DNA from: Microbacterium sp. SLBN-154
GTDB taxonomy: Bacteria > Actinomycetota > Actinomycetes > Actinomycetales > Microbacteriaceae
Direction of reading: 5' to 3'
Assembly (NCBI RefSeq): GCF_006715565.1
Contig: NZ_VFNL01000001.1
Coordinates: 1,364,001-1,428,000, forward strand
DNA length: 64,000 nt
Within the stretch, counting starts at the first letter, position 1. Every line of letters starts with the position of its first letter. The notes under the pieces were generated by a model. The model was not told the origin of the DNA. It did not search any database and saw only the letters and a program-made list of their open reading frames with translations. Of the stretch, positions 56,548 to 64,000 are shown in pieces. The translations under genes were made by a program, and so were the position numbers.

Positions 56548-58011
56548 CTACTCCGCCGGGGAGTGCCGCTCGAGGAAGGCGTACACCTCGGTGTCGTCGA
56601 CTCCCGGGAACGCGCCGCGGGGGAGAGGGGAGAACATGTGCTGGTGCACCCGCGCGCTCGGCCAGGCCTTGCCGCTCCAGCGCGAGGCGACGTCAGCGGG
56701 CGGACGACGGCAGCACGATTCGTCGGGGCAGGTGGATGTCGCCCGCGTGGCCGTCTCGCGACCGCGGAACCATTTGGCGTCGTCGAAGGGCACGCCGACC
56801 GTGATGGAGAACTCCCCGTCTCTGGTCACGCCCGTCTGTGTCGAACACCAGAAGGTGCCCGCCGGGGTATCGGTGTACTGGTAATGCTCCGTGGTGCGGT
56901 TCTGCTCTTCGAACGCCGAGCGCGCCGACCACTGCCGGCACACGATCTGCCCTTCGACCGACCCCGTGACATCCATCGGCACTGGAAGGTCGTCGTTCTC
57001 GTACACGCGGGAGATCCCGCCGTTGCCGTCGACCCGCAGGAAGTGCAGTGGGATGCCGAGATGGTGGGTGAGGAGATTCGTCAGGCGCATCGCCGCGGCT
57101 TCGTGGGTCACCCCGAACGCGTCGCGGAAGTCTTCGACGGCGAGGTTCCGGTCCTTCTTCGCCTGCTGGAGGAAGGACACCGCGGCGGTTTCGGGCATGA
57201 GGCAGCACGCGGCGTAGTAGTTGATCTCCAGACGCTGCTGGAGGAAGTCGGCGTAGTCGGTGGGCCGCTCGTGCCCCAGCAGGCGGTGCGCCATCGCCTG
57301 CAGGGCCATGGAGCGCAGGCCGTGCCCGCCGGGGATCGAAGCGGGAGGCAGGTAGATGCGGCCGTGCTCGAGGTCGGTGACCGAGCGCGCCGAGTGCGGC
57401 AGATCGTTGACGTAGATCAGCTCGAAGCCGAGCTGCTCGGCCATGATGCTCACGGTGCGGTGGGTGAGGGCGCCGGAGACGTGGCCGGCCGCCTTCAGCT
57501 GCTTCTCGGCGAGGCGTTCGATGTCGGGGAGGTAGTTGTGGGCGTCGCGCATCCGCACCCGCAGCTCGGTGTTGGCGCGGCGGGCTTCCTCCGGCGTCGC
57601 GATCGCCTCGCGCTCGCGACGTTGCAGCTCGCGATGCAGGGCCAGGATCGATTCGAGCGTCTCATCGGTCATCGACTTCGTGACCTTGATGGGGGCGACC
57701 CCCAGCTGGCGGAAGACGGGACTCGTCTGCGCCCGCGCGAGCTCGATCTCCAGCGCCGCGCGGCGATTGGGCGGCTCGGTGGAGAGGAGGTCGGTGACCT
57801 CGACCCCGGTGGCCCCGGCGATCGCCTGCAGCAGCGACAGCTTCGGCTCCCGCTTGCCGTTTTCGATGAGGCTGAGCTGGCTGCCGGCGACGCCGACCTG
57901 CTCTCCGAGCTCGTCGAGCGTGAAACCGCGGGAGAGCCGGTGGTGTCGGATCCGGTGACCCAGCGTCGTGAGGTGCAGCGGTGTCGTCGAGGCCGCGGTG
58001 GGAAGCGCCAT
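56548..58011 (-). CDS. ramB: RamB/ScfR-type transcriptional regulator (XRE HTH plus short-chain fatty-acyl domain)
   Basis: 487 aa, near the 474 of C. glutamicum RamB. XRE helix-turn-helix at residues 17-71 (FTLDELGEQVGVAGSQLSLIENGKREPKLSLL), an IrrE-like middle region with QAMAHRLLGHE, and a C-terminal Cys-rich DUF2083 domain (CRQWSARSAF, FWCSTQTG, CPDESCCRRP). RamB represses acetate and glyoxylate genes in corynebacteria. It is divergent from pckG, a gluconeogenic gene. Leaderless promoter: TATCCT ends 6 nt before the ATG at 58011. Confidence 0.85.
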   Translation of the reverse strand: MALPTAASTTPLHLTTLGHRIRHHRLSRGFTLDELGEQVGVAGSQLSLIENGKREPKLSLLQAIAGATGVEVTDLLSTEPPNRRAALEIELARAQTSPVFRQLGVAPIKVTKSMTDETLESILALHRELQRREREAIATPEEARRANTELRVRMRDAHNYLPDIERLAEKQLKAAGHVSGALTHRTVSIMAEQLGFELIYVNDLPHSARSVTDLEHGRIYLPPASIPGGHGLRSMALQAMAHRLLGHERPTDYADFLQQRLEINYYAACCLMPETAAVSFLQQAKKDRNLAVEDFRDAFGVTHEAAAMRLTNLLTHHLGIPLHFLRVDGNGGISRVYENDDLPVPMDVTGSVEGQIVCRQWSARSAFEEQNRTTEHYQYTDTPAGTFWCSTQTGVTRDGEFSITVGVPFDDAKWFRGRETATRATSTCPDESCCRRPPADVASRWSGKAWPSARVHQHMFSPLPRGAFPGVDDTEVYAFLERHSPAE

Positions 58012-58017
58012 GATTTG

Positions 58018-58023
58018 AGGATA
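58018..58023 (-). promoter_or_regulatory. -10 box of a leaderless ramB promoter
   Basis: TATCCT on the minus strand ends 6 nt before the start codon at 58011. Confidence 0.5.
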
Positions 58024-58127
58024 GCGAAAGAATCATGTTTTTTGCGCGGGAGTCGGCCTTAAACACGGTGTCACAAGCCGGGATAGTAGGGGAACACCAG
58101 GTTTCATGCCGAGCTGAGGGAGCTTCC

Positions 58128-60005
58128 ATGGCTATCGCCGACATCTTCTCGCGCACCGCGTCTGCGCCGATCGACGCCGGTGACTCCCGTGCATACGGCG
58201 CCCGCCCGACGATCATCGGCGACGGGATGGCGGAGCTGGAGGCGTGGGTGGAAGAGATCGCCACGCTGACCCAGCCCGACCGCATCCACTGGGTCGACGG
58301 CTCGCGCGGCGAGAACGATGCGCTGCTGCGTCAGATGGTCGACGAGGGGAAGCTGATCAAGCTCAACCCCGAGTGGCGTCCGGGTTCCTACCTCGCCCGC
58401 TCGCACCCGAGCGACGTCGCCCGCACCGAGGCGCGCACCTTCATCGCCTCCGAGGTCGAAGAAGACGCCGGGCCCACCAACAACTGGGCCCCTCCCGCCG
58501 AGATCCGTGCGACGATCACGCCCCTGTTCGAAGGATCGATGCGCGGTCGCACGATGTACGTCGTACCCTTCTCGATGGGGCCGGTCGGCGGTCCGCTGTC
58601 GCACATCGGCGTGCAGGTGACCGACAGCGCTTACGCCGTGGCATCCATCGGGATCATGACCCGCGTGGGCACGCAGGTGCTCCGGGAGATCGCCGCCGGG
58701 AAGCCCTGGGTGAAGACCGTGCACTCGGTCGGTGCTCCTCTGCGCCCCGGCGAGCCCGACGTGGCGTGGCCGTGCAACGACGAGAAGTACATCGTGCACT
58801 TCCCCGACACCCTCGAGGTCTGGTCGTTCGGCTCGGGGTACGGCGGCAACGCGATCCTGGCGAAGAAGTGCTTCGCGCTGCGGATCGCCTCGGTGATCGG
58901 CCGGGACGAGGGCTGGCTCGCCGAGCACATGCTGCTCATCCGCGTCATCGACCCGGCCGGTCGGGCCTACCACGTCGCCGCGGCGTTCCCCTCGGCCTGC
59001 GGCAAGACGAACCTGGCCATGCTGCGTCCCACCATCCCCGGATGGCGCGTGGAGACCCTCGGCGACGACATCGCCTGGCTCCGTCCGGGCGAGGACGGAC
59101 GCCTCTGGGCGATCAACCCCGAGGCGGGATTCTTCGGGGTGGCGCCCGGCACCGGCGAATCGACCAATGTGACCGCGGTCGAGACCCTGTGGGGCAACAC
59201 CATCTTCACCAATGTCGCGCTCCGCCCCGACGGCGACGTCTGGTGGGAGGGTCTGACCGACACCCCGCCCGCCGAGCTCACCGACTGGGAGGGCAACCCG
59301 TGGACGCCCGAGAGCGGCCGACCCGCCGCCCACCCGAACTCGCGCTTCACCGTCGGTGCGGCCCAGTGCCCCCAGATCGCCGAGGACTGGGACGCCCCGC
59401 AGGGAGTGCCGCTGGATGCGATCCTCTTCGGCGGCCGACGGGCGACGAACGTCCCGCTCGTCGTCGAGGCCACCGACTGGACCCATGGCGTGTTCATGGG
59501 CGCGACGATCTCGTCGGAGCGCACCGCCGCCGCCGAGGGCACCGTCGGCGAGCTCCGCCGCGACCCGTTCGCGATGCTGCCGTTCTGCGGGTACAACATG
59601 GCCGACTATTTCGGGCACTGGCTGAAGGTCGGTCAGAAGCTCCGCTTCGACCGGGCTCCCCGCATCTTCCAGGTCAACTGGTTCCGGAAGGGCCCCGACG
59701 GACGCTTCCTGTGGCCCGGCTTCGGCGACAACGCCCGCGTCATCGACTGGATCATCCGCCGTATCGAAGGCGAGGTCCCCGCCGTCGACAGCCCGGTCGG
59801 GCGTCTGCCGCGCACCGAAGACCTCGACGTCGACGGCATCGACGTCTCGGCCGACGACCTCGAGCGTCTCTTCGCCATCGACCCGCAGTCGTGGCTCCAG
59901 GAGGCCGACCTCACCGACGAGTTCTTCCGCACTTTCGAGGGACGTATTCCCGCGGCGCTGTACGCCGAGCTCGCGGCGCTGCGCTACCGGCTCCAGCGGG
60001 CCTGA
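58128..60005 (+). CDS. pckG: Phosphoenolpyruvate carboxykinase (GTP)
   Basis: Decarboxylates and phosphorylates oxaloacetate to PEP with GTP; the main gluconeogenic entry from the TCA cycle. 625 aa, the GTP class (about 610-620). [45 protein letters not shown], the P-loop [12 protein letters not shown] with reactive Cys-291, [10 protein letters not shown] metal site and [22 protein letters not shown] are all in place. GAGGGAG lies 5 nt before the ATG at 58128. Shares its 116-nt upstream space with ramB. Confidence 0.97.
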   Translation: MAIADIFSRTASAPIDAGDSRAYGARPTIIGDGMAELEAWVEEIATLTQPDRIHWVDGSRGENDALLRQMVDEGKLIKLNPEWRPGSYLARSHPSDVARTEARTFIASEVEEDAGPTNNWAPPAEIRATITPLFEGSMRGRTMYVVPFSMGPVGGPLSHIGVQVTDSAYAVASIGIMTRVGTQVLREIAAGKPWVKTVHSVGAPLRPGEPDVAWPCNDEKYIVHFPDTLEVWSFGSGYGGNAILAKKCFALRIASVIGRDEGWLAEHMLLIRVIDPAGRAYHVAAAFPSACGKTNLAMLRPTIPGWRVETLGDDIAWLRPGEDGRLWAINPEAGFFGVAPGTGESTNVTAVETLWGNTIFTNVALRPDGDVWWEGLTDTPPAELTDWEGNPWTPESGRPAAHPNSRFTVGAAQCPQIAEDWDAPQGVPLDAILFGGRRATNVPLVVEATDWTHGVFMGATISSERTAAAEGTVGELRRDPFAMLPFCGYNMADYFGHWLKVGQKLRFDRAPRIFQVNWFRKGPDGRFLWPGFGDNARVIDWIIRRIEGEVPAVDSPVGRLPRTEDLDVDGIDVSADDLERLFAIDPQSWLQEADLTDEFFRTFEGRIPAALYAELAALRYRLQRA

Positions 60006-60012
60006 CGCCGCG

Positions 60013-61959
60013 TCACACCAGGAGCTGGTGGCGGGCGAGGTCGCGGTACAGCGGCGTCGTCTCCACCAGCTCCCCGTGTGTGCCCTGGCCGACCACGCGG
60101 CCGTGGTCGAGCACGACGATGAGGTCGCTGTCGACGACGGTCGACAGCCGGTGGGCGATGACGATCAGCGTGCGTCCGGCCGCCACGGCGTCGATCGCGT
60201 CGCGCATCCGCTGCTCGTTCAGGCCGTCGAGCGAGGAGGTCGATTCGTCCAGCAGCAGGATCGGCGGTGCGGCCAGCAGGGCGCGGGCGATCGCCAGCCT
60301 CTGACGCTCGCCTCCCGAGAGCATCACGCCGTTCTCGCCGACCGGGGCCTCCAGGCCCAGGGGGCTGCGCTCGAGCACGTCACCGAGGTTGACCGCGCGG
60401 AGGACCCGCTCGCATTCTGCGTCCGAGGCCTCCGGCGCAGCCAGCCGCAGGTTCTCGGCGATCGTGCCGGCGAGGGTCGGGGCATCCTGCTCGACGTAGC
60501 CGAGCTGTGAGCGCAGTGCCGCCCGGTCGATCGTGCGGACATCCGCGCCGTCGAGGAGGATCGCGCCGCCGGTGGGATCGTAGAACCGCTCGATGAGCGC
60601 GAGGGTCGTGCTCTTGCCGGCGCCCGACGGGCCCACGAGGGCCACGCGCGCCCCGCGCGGGACCCGGAACGAGACGCCGCGCAGCACCTCGCCGTCGGGC
60701 GTCGCCTCCTGCGAAGGCGGTGATGCCCCCGCATCCGACTCATCGTCGTGGCGCACCACGTCGATCGTCGTGGTGTCGACGTGGGCCGATTCGAGCAGCG
60801 CCTTGGCCTCCTTCTCGGCCGTGCGCCGCGCGGCGATGACGTTCTCGGGGTACGAGAACCGCACGTCGACGAACTCGATGGCGGCCGGTTCGGCCCCATC
60901 GACCGCCGGGGTGGCGGCCACGCCCGCGGCCGTGCGGGCGTCCTCGGCGTCCTCGGTCGGGAGATCGAGCACCTCCTGGATGCGACCGAGGGCACCGAGC
61001 GCCTGGTTCACCGACGTGATCGCGCCGAAGAACGTGCCGAGCGGCCCGATGAGGAGGAAGAGGAAAATGACGAAGGTCACCAGGCTCGCGATCTCGATCG
61101 CTCCGGATGCGACGCGGAAGCCCCCGAACCCGAGGACGACCAGCAGCGAGACCTGCAGGGCGATGCCGGCGACAGGGACGACGAGCGCCGACACCTTCGC
61201 GATGCGGACCCCGACGTGGTAGACGTCGGTGGCCATCGCGCTGATCGCCGCGGTCTCGCGCTCGGTCGCGCCGGCGGCGCGGACGGTGCGGATCGACCCG
61301 ATGGCGCGCTCCACACCCGACGCGAGCTCGCCCACCTTCTCCTGCTGCACCTGGGTGGCCCTGCGGATCCTGCCGCTGAGAAGGACCACGCCCACCACCG
61401 ACACACCCAGGACCAGCACGATCGCCCCGAGCAGCACCGGATCGATGATGGCCATGCCGATGATGGCGCCGACGAAGATGAGCGAGTTGCCCACGGCGTC
61501 GGCGAGGCCCTGGGTGAGGACGGCGTAGAGGAGGGTGGTGTCGGTGCCGACGCGCGAGACCAGATCGCCGGTGCGGCGGGAGTCGAACTCGCTGATCGGC
61601 AGGTGGAGGATGCGCGAGATGAGCTTCCGGCGGCTGGAGTACACCACCGCGGTTCCGGTGCGCTGCAGCAGGTAATGCTGGTATCCGCCGATCAGCGACG
61701 CGGCGACGACGAGGGCGACGATGCCCCACACCAGCAGGCCGAGGGTCTCGCCCGCCTGCACCCGCTCGATCACCTGGCCGACGAGCACGGGCTGGCCGAG
61801 CGTGGCGACGGCGCCGATGATGCTGAGGACCGCCACCACCACGAGAACGCCCTTGTGCTCGAGGAGGAACGGGATCAGCTGCTTCAGGCTGGCGCGGGGG
61901 CCGTCCTGGTCGGCGCCACGACGGCCGCGGCGACGGGACGGGCGGGTGGTGTCAGACAT
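60013..61959 (-). CDS. ABC exporter (homodimeric type) with an insertion in the ATPase domain
   Basis: 648 aa: Arg-rich head, six-helix membrane domain (about 35-320), ATPase with Walker A LVGPSGAGKST, signature LSGGERQRLAIARALL and Walker B ILLLDESTSSLDG (Glu intact). Residues about 374-422, between FSYPEN and VLRGVSF, are an extra charged ~50-residue segment (ARRTAEKEAKALLESAHVD, DDESDAGASPP) absent from typical exporters. Lies convergent to pckG, with 7 nt between stops. Substrate unknown; lipid, drug or peptide exporters all look like this. Confidence 0.9.
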   Translation of the reverse strand: MSDTTRPSRRRGRRGADQDGPRASLKQLIPFLLEHKGVLVVVAVLSIIGAVATLGQPVLVGQVIERVQAGETLGLLVWGIVALVVAASLIGGYQHYLLQRTGTAVVYSSRRKLISRILHLPISEFDSRRTGDLVSRVGTDTTLLYAVLTQGLADAVGNSLIFVGAIIGMAIIDPVLLGAIVLVLGVSVVGVVLLSGRIRRATQVQQEKVGELASGVERAIGSIRTVRAAGATERETAAISAMATDVYHVGVRIAKVSALVVPVAGIALQVSLLVVLGFGGFRVASGAIEIASLVTFVIFLFLLIGPLGTFFGAITSVNQALGALGRIQEVLDLPTEDAEDARTAAGVAATPAVDGAEPAAIEFVDVRFSYPENVIAARRTAEKEAKALLESAHVDTTTIDVVRHDDESDAGASPPSQEATPDGEVLRGVSFRVPRGARVALVGPSGAGKSTTLALIERFYDPTGGAILLDGADVRTIDRAALRSQLGYVEQDAPTLAGTIAENLRLAAPEASDAECERVLRAVNLGDVLERSPLGLEAPVGENGVMLSGGERQRLAIARALLAAPPILLLDESTSSLDGLNEQRMRDAIDAVAAGRTLIVIAHRLSTVVDSDLIVVLDHGRVVGQGTHGELVETTPLYRDLARHQLLV

Positions 61960-62319
61960 GGGGATGCTCCGGGGGCTCAGGCTCAGCTACGACCGTACTT
62001 CGTGTGAGCTGCCGGTTCGCTCACTTCCAGCCCTCCGGCGGTCGCGACGCCGTGTTCCCCCTCGCCCCTGCCCCCTCGCCCCCTGCCCCCTCGCCCCCTC
62101 CCCCCTACGCTCTGCTCCCGCCCCTCCGCCAGCCCTCCTCCCTCCGACCGCCCTTCTCCCCTTCGTTCGTCATAGATGTACGCCGGGGAGCGTCCGCGGC
62201 GTACATCTGCGACGGATGAACGGTGATGGGTGATGGAGGGTGCAGGGAGGAGATGAGAGGGAGGGACGGATGCCGCGGAGCGGCCGGTCGCCGGCGACCG
62301 CCGTGTCGGGGGGCGCGGG
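61960..62319. repeat. Gene-free spacer with C-rich tandem repeats and a hairpin
   Basis: No gene is visible in this spacer between two divergent transporter genes. Bases 62059-62107 are near-perfect copies of a 16-nt unit CCTCGCCCCCTGCCCC, continuing as pyrimidine-rich sequence to about 62160. Then AGATGTACGCCG (62174-62185) pairs exactly with CGGCGTACATCT (62197-62208), extended by CGTC/GACG after a 2x2 mismatch. The plus strand is strongly pyrimidine-rich here, the minus strand G-rich. Confidence 0.6.
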
Positions 62320-62325
62320 TAGGGT
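62320..62325 (+). promoter_or_regulatory. -10 box of a leaderless promoter for the ABC-2 exporter
   Basis: TAGGGT ends 6 nt before the GTG at 62332. Confidence 0.5.
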
Positions 62326-62331
62326 GGTGCG

Positions 62332-63273
62332 GTGCCTGAGCCCGTGATCCGCGCCGAGAACCTCGTGAAGACGTATGCGTCGAAGGGGAAGCCCGATTTC
62401 GTCGCCGTCGACGGGCTGTCGTTCGAGGTCGCCCCGGGGGAATCGTTCGGGCTGCTCGGCCCGAACGGGGCCGGCAAGTCGACGACGATGAAGATGGTCG
62501 GCGCGGTCTCGACCCGCACCCGCGGCGAGCTGAGCATCCTGGGGCTCGACCCCGATCGCTTCGGCCCCGAGATCCGCTCCCGCCTCGGTGTCGTCCCCCA
62601 GCAGGACAACCTCGACGGTGAGCTGAACGCCCGCGAGAACCTCTACATCTACGGTCGCTACTTCGGCCTGCCGGGCAAGGTCTGCCACGAGAAGGCCGAT
62701 GAGCTGCTGGCCTTCGCCCAGCTCGAAGACAAGGCCAAGAGCAAGGTCGAGCAGCTCTCGGGCGGCATGAAGCGGCGCCTCACGATCGCGCGCGGGCTCA
62801 TCAACGACCCCCGGATCCTCCTCCTGGACGAGCCGACCACGGGCCTGGACCCGCAGGCCCGTCACGTGCTGTGGGACCGGCTGTTCCGTCTCAAGGAGCG
62901 CGGTACGACGCTCGTCCTCACCACGCACTACATGGACGAGGCCGAGCAGCTGTGCGACCGGCTCATCGTGGTCGACAAGGGGCGCATCATGGCCGAGGGG
63001 ACGCCGGCCTCGCTCATCCGCGAGCACTCCAGCCGCGAAGTCCTCGAGGTGCGCTTCGGGTCCGATCGCAACGAGCAGGTCGCCCCGCAGCTGCAGGGTC
63101 TCGGCGACAGCGTCGAGGTCCTGCCCGACCGCATCCTCATCTACACCGACAACGGTGAACGTGCGCTCGAACGCGTCACCCAGCTCGGGTTCGAGCCGAT
63201 CACCTCGCTGGTGCGCCGCTCCAGCCTCGAAGACGTCTTCCTCCGCCTGACCGGAAGGTCGCTGATCGAATGA
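62332..63273 (+). CDS. ABC-2 exporter ATPase (NodI/DrrA-like)
   Basis: 313 aa. Walker A LLGPNGAGKSTTM, VVPQQDNLDGELNARENL Q-loop region, signature QLSGGMKRRLTIARGL, Walker B LLLDEPTTGLDPQAR, switch TTHYMDEAEQLCDRL; the C-terminal ~80 residues match the NodI/DrrA accessory region. It pairs with the permease that starts in its last codon. Exports a lipid-like oligosaccharide, drug or similar; substrate unknown. GTG start, no Shine-Dalgarno, -10 box at 6 nt. Confidence 0.95.
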   Translation: MPEPVIRAENLVKTYASKGKPDFVAVDGLSFEVAPGESFGLLGPNGAGKSTTMKMVGAVSTRTRGELSILGLDPDRFGPEIRSRLGVVPQQDNLDGELNARENLYIYGRYFGLPGKVCHEKADELLAFAQLEDKAKSKVEQLSGGMKRRLTIARGLINDPRILLLDEPTTGLDPQARHVLWDRLFRLKERGTTLVLTTHYMDEAEQLCDRLIVVDKGRIMAEGTPASLIREHSSREVLEVRFGSDRNEQVAPQLQGLGDSVEVLPDRILIYTDNGERALERVTQLGFEPITSLVRRSSLEDVFLRLTGRSLIE

Positions 63274-64000
63274 GCGCGGATCCGATGAGCGGTCCGGCGA
63301 CCGCGAAGATCGAGCAGCCGAGCCTGGATGAGCTGCGCGACGAGGCGATGGCGTGGGGGCGCAAACCGCGCGCGTACGGGTCGTGGTACGTCACCGAGCA
63401 CATGGTGCGCGCGATGCGCGCCTACGGCTGGACGATCGTCGTCGGCGCGCTCGGGCAGCCGGTCGTGTACCTGCTGGGCCTCGGTCTCGGGCTCGCAGCG
63501 CTGATAGACCAGGATGTCGTCGACGGTGGTGTGTCGGTCCCGTACGTCGTCTTCGTCGCCCCCGCTCTGCTCATGACCGCCACGATCGCCGTGGCGAGCG
63601 AGGAGTTCACCTATCCGGTGATGGCCGGCTTCAAGTGGCGACGCTACTTCTACGGGTTCAACGCCTCGGCGCTGTCGTCGCCGCAGATCGCGCACGGCGT
63701 CATCCTCGGCGCCACGGCTCGCATGATCGTGGTCGCCGCGGCCTACTATCTGTTCCTCGTCCTCTTCCAAGCGATTCCGAACCCCGAGACCGGGTGGATC
63801 TCGATCTTCATCTCGATTCTCGCGGGGCTGGCGTTCGGCGTCCCGATCATGGCCTACGCCGGACGCGTCGAAGAGGACAAAGGGCAGTTCGCCCTCGTGC
63901 AGCGGTTCATCTTCATGCCGATGTTCCTCTTCTCGGGCACCTTCTACCCGCTGTCGGAACTCGGGGCTCTGCAGGTGATCGGCTGGATCTCCCCGCTCTG
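63270..64000 (+). CDS. ABC-2 exporter permease (NodJ/DrrB-like), 3' end outside the window
   Basis: ATG at 63270 overlaps the ATPase stop (ATGA). The frame is open to base 64000 (243 codons visible). A charged head of ~55 residues (KPRAYGSWYVTEHMVRAMRAYGW) leads into at least five hydrophobic segments, including QPVVYLLGLGLGLAALI, VSVPYVVFVAPALLMTATIAVA and FIFMPMFLFSGTFYPLSEL, the last being the ABC-2 family signature. Forms the membrane part with the ATPase upstream. Confidence 0.92.
   Translation, partial: MSADPMSGPATAKIEQPSLDELRDEAMAWGRKPRAYGSWYVTEHMVRAMRAYGWTIVVGALGQPVVYLLGLGLGLAALIDQDVVDGGVSVPYVVFVAPALLMTATIAVASEEFTYPVMAGFKWRRYFYGFNASALSSPQIAHGVILGATARMIVVAAAYYLFLVLFQAIPNPETGWISIFISILAGLAFGVPIMAYAGRVEEDKGQFALVQRFIFMPMFLFSGTFYPLSELGALQVIGWISPL

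Noticed and set aside
62059..62107. Tandem repeat as a possible CRISPR array
   Set aside because: Units are contiguous 16-mers without unique spacers and no cas gene is nearby.

Overview
The window is high-GC chromosomal DNA from an actinobacterium. It most resembles a Microbacteriaceae genome, probably Microbacterium or a close relative. The grounds are GTG/GTGA translational coupling almost everywhere, strong third-position GC, TANNNT -10 boxes placed right before start codons, and characteristic genes: monomeric NADP-isocitrate dehydrogenase, GTP-type PEP carboxykinase, an F420-dependent nitroreductase family member and a RamB-type regulator. The block sucC-sucD-(2 genes)-polytopic protein-purN-purH has the same order as the sucC/sucD/perM/purN/purH region that I recall from Mycobacterium tuberculosis. 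I see no insertion sequence, prophage, integrase, tRNA, rRNA or CRISPR array. The window looks like ordinary core plus catabolic chromosome.

Layout. 1-10.5 kb: a truncated lipoprotein, then succinyl-CoA synthetase (sucCD), a deazaflavin-dependent nitroreductase, an anchored protein, a NodB-type polysaccharide deacetylase lipoprotein, a purine/xanthine-type NCS2 permease (minus strand), a DUF6350/PerM-like membrane protein, and purN-purH. 10.5-19.6 kb: a disulfide-oxidoreductase flavoprotein, then a LacI-controlled operon (regulator, sugar ABC importer, GH130 enzyme, large secreted protein of no recognised family) closed by a perfect 17-bp hairpin. 19.6-25.8 kb: an alkylation-repair pair (Ada/AlkA fusion, O6-methylguanine methyltransferase), then an 18-codon leader ORF before a heterodimeric ABC exporter. 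25.8-31.9 kb: GNAT acetyltransferase, icd, acetyl esterase, L,D-transpeptidase, lipoprotein. 31.9-42 kb: a ROK-regulated amino-sugar operon (ROK regulator, ABC importer, ROK kinase, nagB), NUDIX hydrolase, FAD-linked oxidase, DUF2568 protein, and a GH20 beta-N-acetylhexosaminidase. 42-45 kb: a ZTP-riboswitch-controlled glyA-folD operon, then a 100-aa protein coupled to a 43-aa zinc ribbon. 45-50 kb: polar amino-acid ABC importer, membrane protein, transglutaminase-like protein, crotonase. 50-56.5 kb: IclR regulator divergent from an aromatic hydroxylase, an aldehyde dehydrogenase, an HtrA-like protease without a signal peptide, and a winged-helix protein. 56.5-64 kb: RamB-type regulator divergent from PEP carboxykinase, an ABC exporter, a structured low-complexity spacer, and an ABC-2 exporter whose permease runs off the end.

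How the parts connect. Central carbon metabolism recurs: sucC and icd lie 26 kb apart but carry nearly the same palindrome (TATCTCGAC[A/G]TC[A/G]AGAT), which suggests one TCA-cycle regulator. RamB and pckG share one intergenic region at the acetate/gluconeogenesis junction. One-carbon and purine metabolism recur as purN, purH (both formyl-THF users), glyA and folD under a Z-nucleotide sensor. Two sugar operons feed glycolysis: one probably for beta-mannosides or related glycans, and one for GlcNAc/chito-oligosaccharides (GH20, ROK kinase and NagB are present, NagA is not in the window).

Most worth a second look: the shared sucC/icd operator, the leader ORF before the ABC exporter, the unclassified secreted protein beside GH130, the coupled 100-aa/43-aa zinc-ribbon pair, and at least seven promoters whose -10 box sits exactly 6 nt from the start codon (leaderless mRNAs). 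All of this is from reading the sequence; no searches were run.
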